Shown: positions 61,151 through 64,000 of the stretch, one piece after another | How positions within the stretch are numbered: the stretch's first letter is position 1 | Layout of the letters: every line of letters starts with the position of its first letter | Assembly (NCBI RefSeq): GCF_008974225.1 | Contig: NZ_BKZR01000001.1 | Coordinates: 62,001-126,000 of the forward strand | Reading direction: 5' to 3' | Length of the DNA: 64,000 bases | DNA from: Weizmannia acidilactici | Lineage (GTDB): Bacteria > Bacillota > Bacilli > Bacillales > Bacillaceae_C | Translations under genes and position numbers: made by a program | The notes under the pieces: generated by a model | Seen by the model: the letters and a program-made list of their open reading frames with translations, nothing else | Told to the model about the DNA's origin: nothing | The model's database searches: none

Positions 61151-61951
61151 ATGAAGATTTTATTTATAGGGGATGTTGTCGGGTCTCCGGGACGCGATAT
61201 GGTCAATGAGTATTTGCAAAAATTAAAAGCGAAATACAAGCCGCAGCTGACCATTGTAAACGGTGAAAATGCAGCCGGAGGGCGGGGAATCACCCAAAAA
61301 ATTTACCGTGGGCTGCTGGAAGCCGGGGCGGATGCCGTTACGCTCGGCAATCATGCCTGGGACAATAAAGAAATTTTTGAATTTATCGAGGATGCCAAAT
61401 GGATGGTGCGCCCGGCGAATTTTCCGGACGGGACACCAGGTAAAGGCTTGGTGTTTGTCAAAGCGGAAGGGGCCGAATTTGCCATTTTGAATTTGCAGGG
61501 AAGAACGTTTATGAATGCGATTGATGACCCGTTCCGGAAAGCGGAAGAACTCGTTTCGATGGTTAGAAAAAGGACCCATTTCATTTTTGTTGATTTCCAT
61601 GCAGAGACGACTAGCGAAAAGCAGGCAATGGGCTGGCATTTGGACGGAAAAGTTTCCGCTGTTGTCGGTACGCATACGCATGTCCAAACGGCAGATGCCA
61701 GAATATTGCCGAACGGCACGGCTTATATGACGGATGTCGGCATGACGGGGCCTTATGACGCGATCCTCGGCATGGATAAAGATGCAGTGCTAAAGAAATT
61801 TCTGACTTCGCTGCCGGTCCGTTTTGAAGTAGCGAAATCTGGAAGAAAAATATTGAGCGCTTGTGTCATTGAACTCGATAAAAAAACCGGTAAAGCAGTT
61901 TCTATCAAAAATATTTTAATCAATGAAGACCACCCATTTATTTCAGAATAA
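61151..61951 (+). CDS. ymdB: metallophosphoesterase YmdB
   Basis: YmdB is a calcineurin-like phosphodiesterase active on 2',3'-cyclic nucleotides. In B. subtilis it influences biofilm and sporulation decisions and works next to rny. Metal-site motifs are FIGDVVGSPGRD, NGENAAGG, LGNHAWDN, VDFHAE and GTHTHVQTAD. ATG 61151 follows AAAGGGAT; the extension from 61115 is not supported. The 266 residues match B. subtilis (about 264). Confidence 0.96.
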   Translation: MKILFIGDVVGSPGRDMVNEYLQKLKAKYKPQLTIVNGENAAGGRGITQKIYRGLLEAGADAVTLGNHAWDNKEIFEFIEDAKWMVRPANFPDGTPGKGLVFVKAEGAEFAILNLQGRTFMNAIDDPFRKAEELVSMVRKRTHFIFVDFHAETTSEKQAMGWHLDGKVSAVVGTHTHVQTADARILPNGTAYMTDVGMTGPYDAILGMDKDAVLKKFLTSLPVRFEVAKSGRKILSACVIELDKKTGKAVSIKNILINEDHPFISE

Positions 61952-61963
61952 GCGGGTTTTTTT
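61932..61963 (+). terminator. terminator overlapping the end of ymdB
   Basis: ACCC-TTATT pairs with AATAA-GGGT (two-base internal loop), followed by T7. The stop codon lies in the stem. Confidence 0.6.
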
Positions 61964-62337
61964 GCAACATCTATTTAGGCGTGGAATTTGCGTAATCTTC
62001 CATTTGAAAAACCACGGTGTACTTGTATTTACTTGCATAACTCCCGTAGACGGGGAATATAGTAGCAGTGGAATGATTTTCCCTGCTGTGCGGGCGGCAT
62101 CTCCCCCGGGAAGAACTTGAGCAAGAGACGTTCATTTGCCCGCACGGATCCATAGGAAAATCAGCAACCTAACATGACGGGGACGGTTCTGCTGCACTTT
62201 TAGCGCAGCACCCCGTTTACAGCGAGTGCATTTCAACTGAAATGGCCATCGGGCAAGCAGAAAAACTTTGCGTTTGGGCATGAATTGTCACTCTGAACGG
62301 ACATTCGGTTAACGGAAGTAAACAAGGAGGAGAAGGA
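61952..62337 (+). other. 386-base region upstream of spoVS
   Basis: No gene is supported. A hairpin pairs ACGGGG (62177-62182) and GCTGC with GCAGC and CCCCGT (62211-62216). A possible sigma-H promoter, GCAGAAAAA (62257-62265) with CATGAAT (62279-62285), has one mismatch in each box and a spacer one base too long; spoVS is sigma-H dependent in B. subtilis. Confidence 0.4.
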
Positions 62338-62598
62338 ATGGAAATATTAAAAGTTTCAGCAAAATCTAATCCTAATTCTGTAGCTGGTGCTCTTGCCGGT
62401 GTTCTTCGTGAAAGAGGGGGAGCGGAAATCCAGGCAATCGGGGCAGGCGCCATCAATCAGGCCGTGAAAGCGGTCGCGATCGCAAGAGGATTTGTGGCTC
62501 CGAGCGGCGTGGATTTAATCTGCATACCTGCTTTCACGGACATTCAGATTGAAGGGGAAGAAAGAACTGCAATTAAACTAATCGTTGAACCCCGCTGA
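62338..62598 (+). CDS. spoVS: stage V sporulation protein S
   Basis: SpoVS is a small Alba-like protein needed for spore coat and cortex steps and for correct septation. The 86-residue length is exact, and the sequence MEILKVSAKSNPNSVAGALA with GAGAINQAVKAVAIARGFVA is nearly invariant in Bacillus. ATG 62338 follows AAGGAGGAGAAGG. The order rny-ymdB-spoVS is as in B. subtilis; what follows is not. Confidence 0.97.
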   Translation: MEILKVSAKSNPNSVAGALAGVLRERGGAEIQAIGAGAINQAVKAVAIARGFVAPSGVDLICIPAFTDIQIEGEERTAIKLIVEPR

Positions 62599-62614
62599 TA
62601 TAGATGGAAGAGTA

Positions 62615-62647
62615 CGCTGTTTGCAGCTGCAGGCAGCGATTTTTTTA
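62615..62647 (+). terminator. Rho-independent terminator after spoVS
   Basis: CGCTGTTTGC pairs with GCAGGCAGCG (two G-T pairs) around AGCT, then ATTTTTTT. Confidence 0.88.
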
Positions 62648-62901
62648 TGATTCTGCGGGATAAACGGTCAGGAAGCGGGGGAAGCAAAAGCGGGCCTTTC
62701 GTTCCTTTTCACAGCCAAAGTAATGCAAACGATATTGCAGTATTTTCGGCGGCCCGGCAAGATTGCGGAAAATGTCATAACTTGTCACCAAAATCATACT
62801 GGAAACATGGTAAAGTATAATTGCGGCGCTATGTTTTTTGCGCTATTTTTATGTACATAGAGGACAGCCTGGAAAACGGGCGCTAAAACGGAGGGATAAA
62901 G
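62648..62901 (+). promoter_or_regulatory. upstream region of trhP1
   Basis: TATAAT lies at 62816-62821 with only a poor -35 (ATCATA, 17 bases upstream). TTGTCA at 62782-62787 is too far from it to be a partner. Otherwise I see nothing in this stretch. Confidence 0.45.
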
Positions 62902-63813
62902 TTGATTAATATCATTGCGACCGCTGAATCAGTCGAACAGGCTGAAGCGCTGATCAATGCGGGGATTGATACCCTCTACATCGGGGGAAACCGTTTCGGG
63001 CTGCGCATGCCCGGAGCATTAATGAATGAAGATATCCGTAAGATCGCAGAACTTGCGCATGAATACAATAGAAAAGTAGTTGCAGCCGTAAACGGGCTGA
63101 TGCATAATGATCACATTGAAGAGCTCCCAAAATACTTGGCATTTCTTGAAAATGCGGGCGTGGACGCTATCATTGCCGGAGATCCGGGCGTCATTATGCT
63201 GTTAAAGGAGTTAGAGCTTAACCTCCCGTATATTTATGATGCGCAGACACTCGTCACATCTGCAAACCAAATCAGGTTTTGGTTGGAGCGCGGGGCAATA
63301 GGCGCAGTTGCGGCAAGAGAATGTACGTTTATTGAATTAAAAGAAATCCAGTCGCAACTGGATAAACCAGTGGAAGTGCAGGTGTACGGGCCGACATGCA
63401 TCCATCACTCGAAACGGAGACTGCTGACGAATTACTATCAATTTACGCATCTCTATGCCGCAACGTCCCGGGAAGCAGGCCTAAACATCCGGGAAATGAA
63501 AGACCCGGAATACCAGTATCCGATCTATCAGGATGAAAACGGGACCCATATTTTTTCAGCAGAGGATATTGCGCTGATCGCCTATTTGCCTGAACTGCAT
63601 AACGCGGGTCTTGATACGTGGAAGCTTGACGGGATATTAACCTGCGGGCAGCAATTTGTAGATATAGCCGCACTTTATGTCCGGGCAAAAGAAGCGCTGC
63701 TTTCCGGCATGTTTGATGCGGCCCGATTTTCAGCAGAACTTTCGGATCTGCAACCGAAAACACGGAAACTTGGCACCGGGTTTTTCTTAAGAAAGCCGGA
63801 TGAAGTACAGTAA
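62902..63813 (+). CDS. trhP1: U32-family tRNA hydroxylation protein TrhP1 (YrrN-like)
   Basis: This is a U32 peptidase-family protein of 303 residues resembling B. subtilis YrrN, one of two proteins needed for 5-hydroxyuridine at tRNA wobble U34. It has a TIM-barrel start (INIIATAESVEQAEALINAG, TLYIGGNRFGLRMPG) and the central YGPTCIHHSKRRLLTNYY. The C-terminal LDGILTCGQQFVDIAALYVRA is also typical. The start is TTG 62902 after GGAGGG. It pairs with the next gene. In B. subtilis this pair lies elsewhere (yrrMNO), so the location differs. Confidence 0.85.
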   Translation: MINIIATAESVEQAEALINAGIDTLYIGGNRFGLRMPGALMNEDIRKIAELAHEYNRKVVAAVNGLMHNDHIEELPKYLAFLENAGVDAIIAGDPGVIMLLKELELNLPYIYDAQTLVTSANQIRFWLERGAIGAVAARECTFIELKEIQSQLDKPVEVQVYGPTCIHHSKRRLLTNYYQFTHLYAATSREAGLNIREMKDPEYQYPIYQDENGTHIFSAEDIALIAYLPELHNAGLDTWKLDGILTCGQQFVDIAALYVRAKEALLSGMFDAARFSAELSDLQPKTRKLGTGFFLRKPDEVQ

Positions 63814-63825
63814 GGAGGAGACAAC

Positions 63826-64000
63826 ATGAGGAAAATTATCAATAAACCGGAAGTTCTGGCGCCGGCCGGGAACTTGGAAAAACTCAAAATGGCGATCCGC
63901 TATGGTGCAGATGCTGTTTATATCGGTGGACAGGCTTACGGTTTGCGTTCAAGGGCAGGTAATTTTACTTATGATGAAATGAAAGAAGGAGTTGAATTCG
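63826..64000 (+). CDS. trhP2: U32-family TrhP2 (YrrO-like), N-terminal part only
   Basis: The last 175 bases open a second U32-family gene: INKPEVLAPAGNLEKLKMAI and YGADAVYIGGQAYGLRSRAG are the classic U32 N-terminus. ATG 63826 follows AAGGAGGA, 12 bases after the previous stop, so the two are co-transcribed. The frame runs off the window edge. Its closest likeness is B. subtilis YrrO, the partner of YrrN. Confidence 0.85.
   Translation, partial: MRKIINKPEVLAPAGNLEKLKMAIRYGADAVYIGGQAYGLRSRAGNFTYDEMKEGVEF

Noticed and set aside
1..64000. CRISPR array, prophage, tRNA or rRNA genes, transposase genes
   Set aside because: No regularly spaced repeats, integrase or phage genes, tRNA-like cloverleaves or IS coding sequences were seen on either strand.

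Overview
The window is a contiguous, housekeeping stretch of a Bacillaceae chromosome. The gene order is that of the Bacillus subtilis 145-155 degree region: flhG-che-sigD-swrB, rpsB-tsf-pyrH-frr, uppS-cdsA-dxr-rasP-proS-polC, rimP-nusA-rnpM-ylxQ-infB-ylxP-rbfA, truB-ribF-rpsO-pnp, ylxY-mlpA-ymxH-dpaAB-asd-dapG-dapA-rnjB-tepA-ylzJ-spoIIIE, ymfF-ymfH-ymfI-ymfJ-ymfK-rodZ-pgsA-cinA-recA-rny-ymdB-spoVS. Sporulation genes (dpaA, dpaB, spoIIIE, spoVS, ymxH), PolC, SigD and SwrB mark a motile, endospore-forming Firmicute. The base composition looks moderate (mid-forties percent GC by eye). A relative of Heyndrickxia/Weizmannia coagulans or Caldibacillus is my guess, but the species is not proven by the sequence.

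Layout. Bases 1-6407 hold the end of the fla/che operon: flhG (cut by the window edge), cheB, cheA, cheW, cheC, cheD, sigD and swrB. Bases 6411-9814 hold ribosomal protein S2, EF-Ts, UMP kinase and ribosome recycling factor, broken up by strong terminators. Bases 9817-10022 carry a small gene on the minus strand. Bases 10139-20765 hold undecaprenyl-PP synthesis, CDP-diacylglycerol synthesis, the second step of the MEP isoprenoid pathway, the RasP protease, prolyl-tRNA synthetase and the replicative polymerase PolC. Bases 20803-31029 are the nusA-infB translation/transcription operon, then truB, ribF, rpsO and pnp. Bases 31099-44778 cover a sporulation deacetylase homologue, an M16 peptidase, dipicolinate synthase behind an excellent sigma-K-type promoter, the diaminopimelate branch (asd, dapG, dapA), RNase J2, TepA, YlzJ and SpoIIIE. 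Bases 44964-49795 hold a four-gene nucleoside ABC importer (nupNOPQ type). Bases 49933-62647 hold the ymf cluster, pgsA, cinA, recA (with a LexA box), rny, ymdB and spoVS. The window ends in a pair of U32-family genes (trhP1, partial trhP2).

Functional themes: chemotaxis adaptation; ribosome assembly and recycling; envelope lipid precursors; lysine/DAP/dipicolinate supply for wall and spore; RNA decay (Pnp, RNase J2, RNase Y); and spore chromosome translocation. Almost all genes are on the plus strand, with many overlapping stop/start pairs.

Most notable departures from the expected pattern: (i) CheB has only the methylesterase domain, and no receiver domain is encoded upstream; (ii) a 168-base gap before cheW holds an in-frame basic extension with a ribosome site facing an ATT codon; (iii) a small, apparently translated minus-strand membrane protein lies between frr and uppS; (iv) a 595-base gene-free gap after dapA contains what looks like a decayed dispersed Bacillus repeat between short inverted ends; (v) a long structured leader with a near-consensus promoter precedes rny; (vi) trhP1/trhP2 follow spoVS where tdh-kbl stand in B. 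subtilis. No CRISPR array, prophage, transposase gene, tRNA or rRNA gene was seen.
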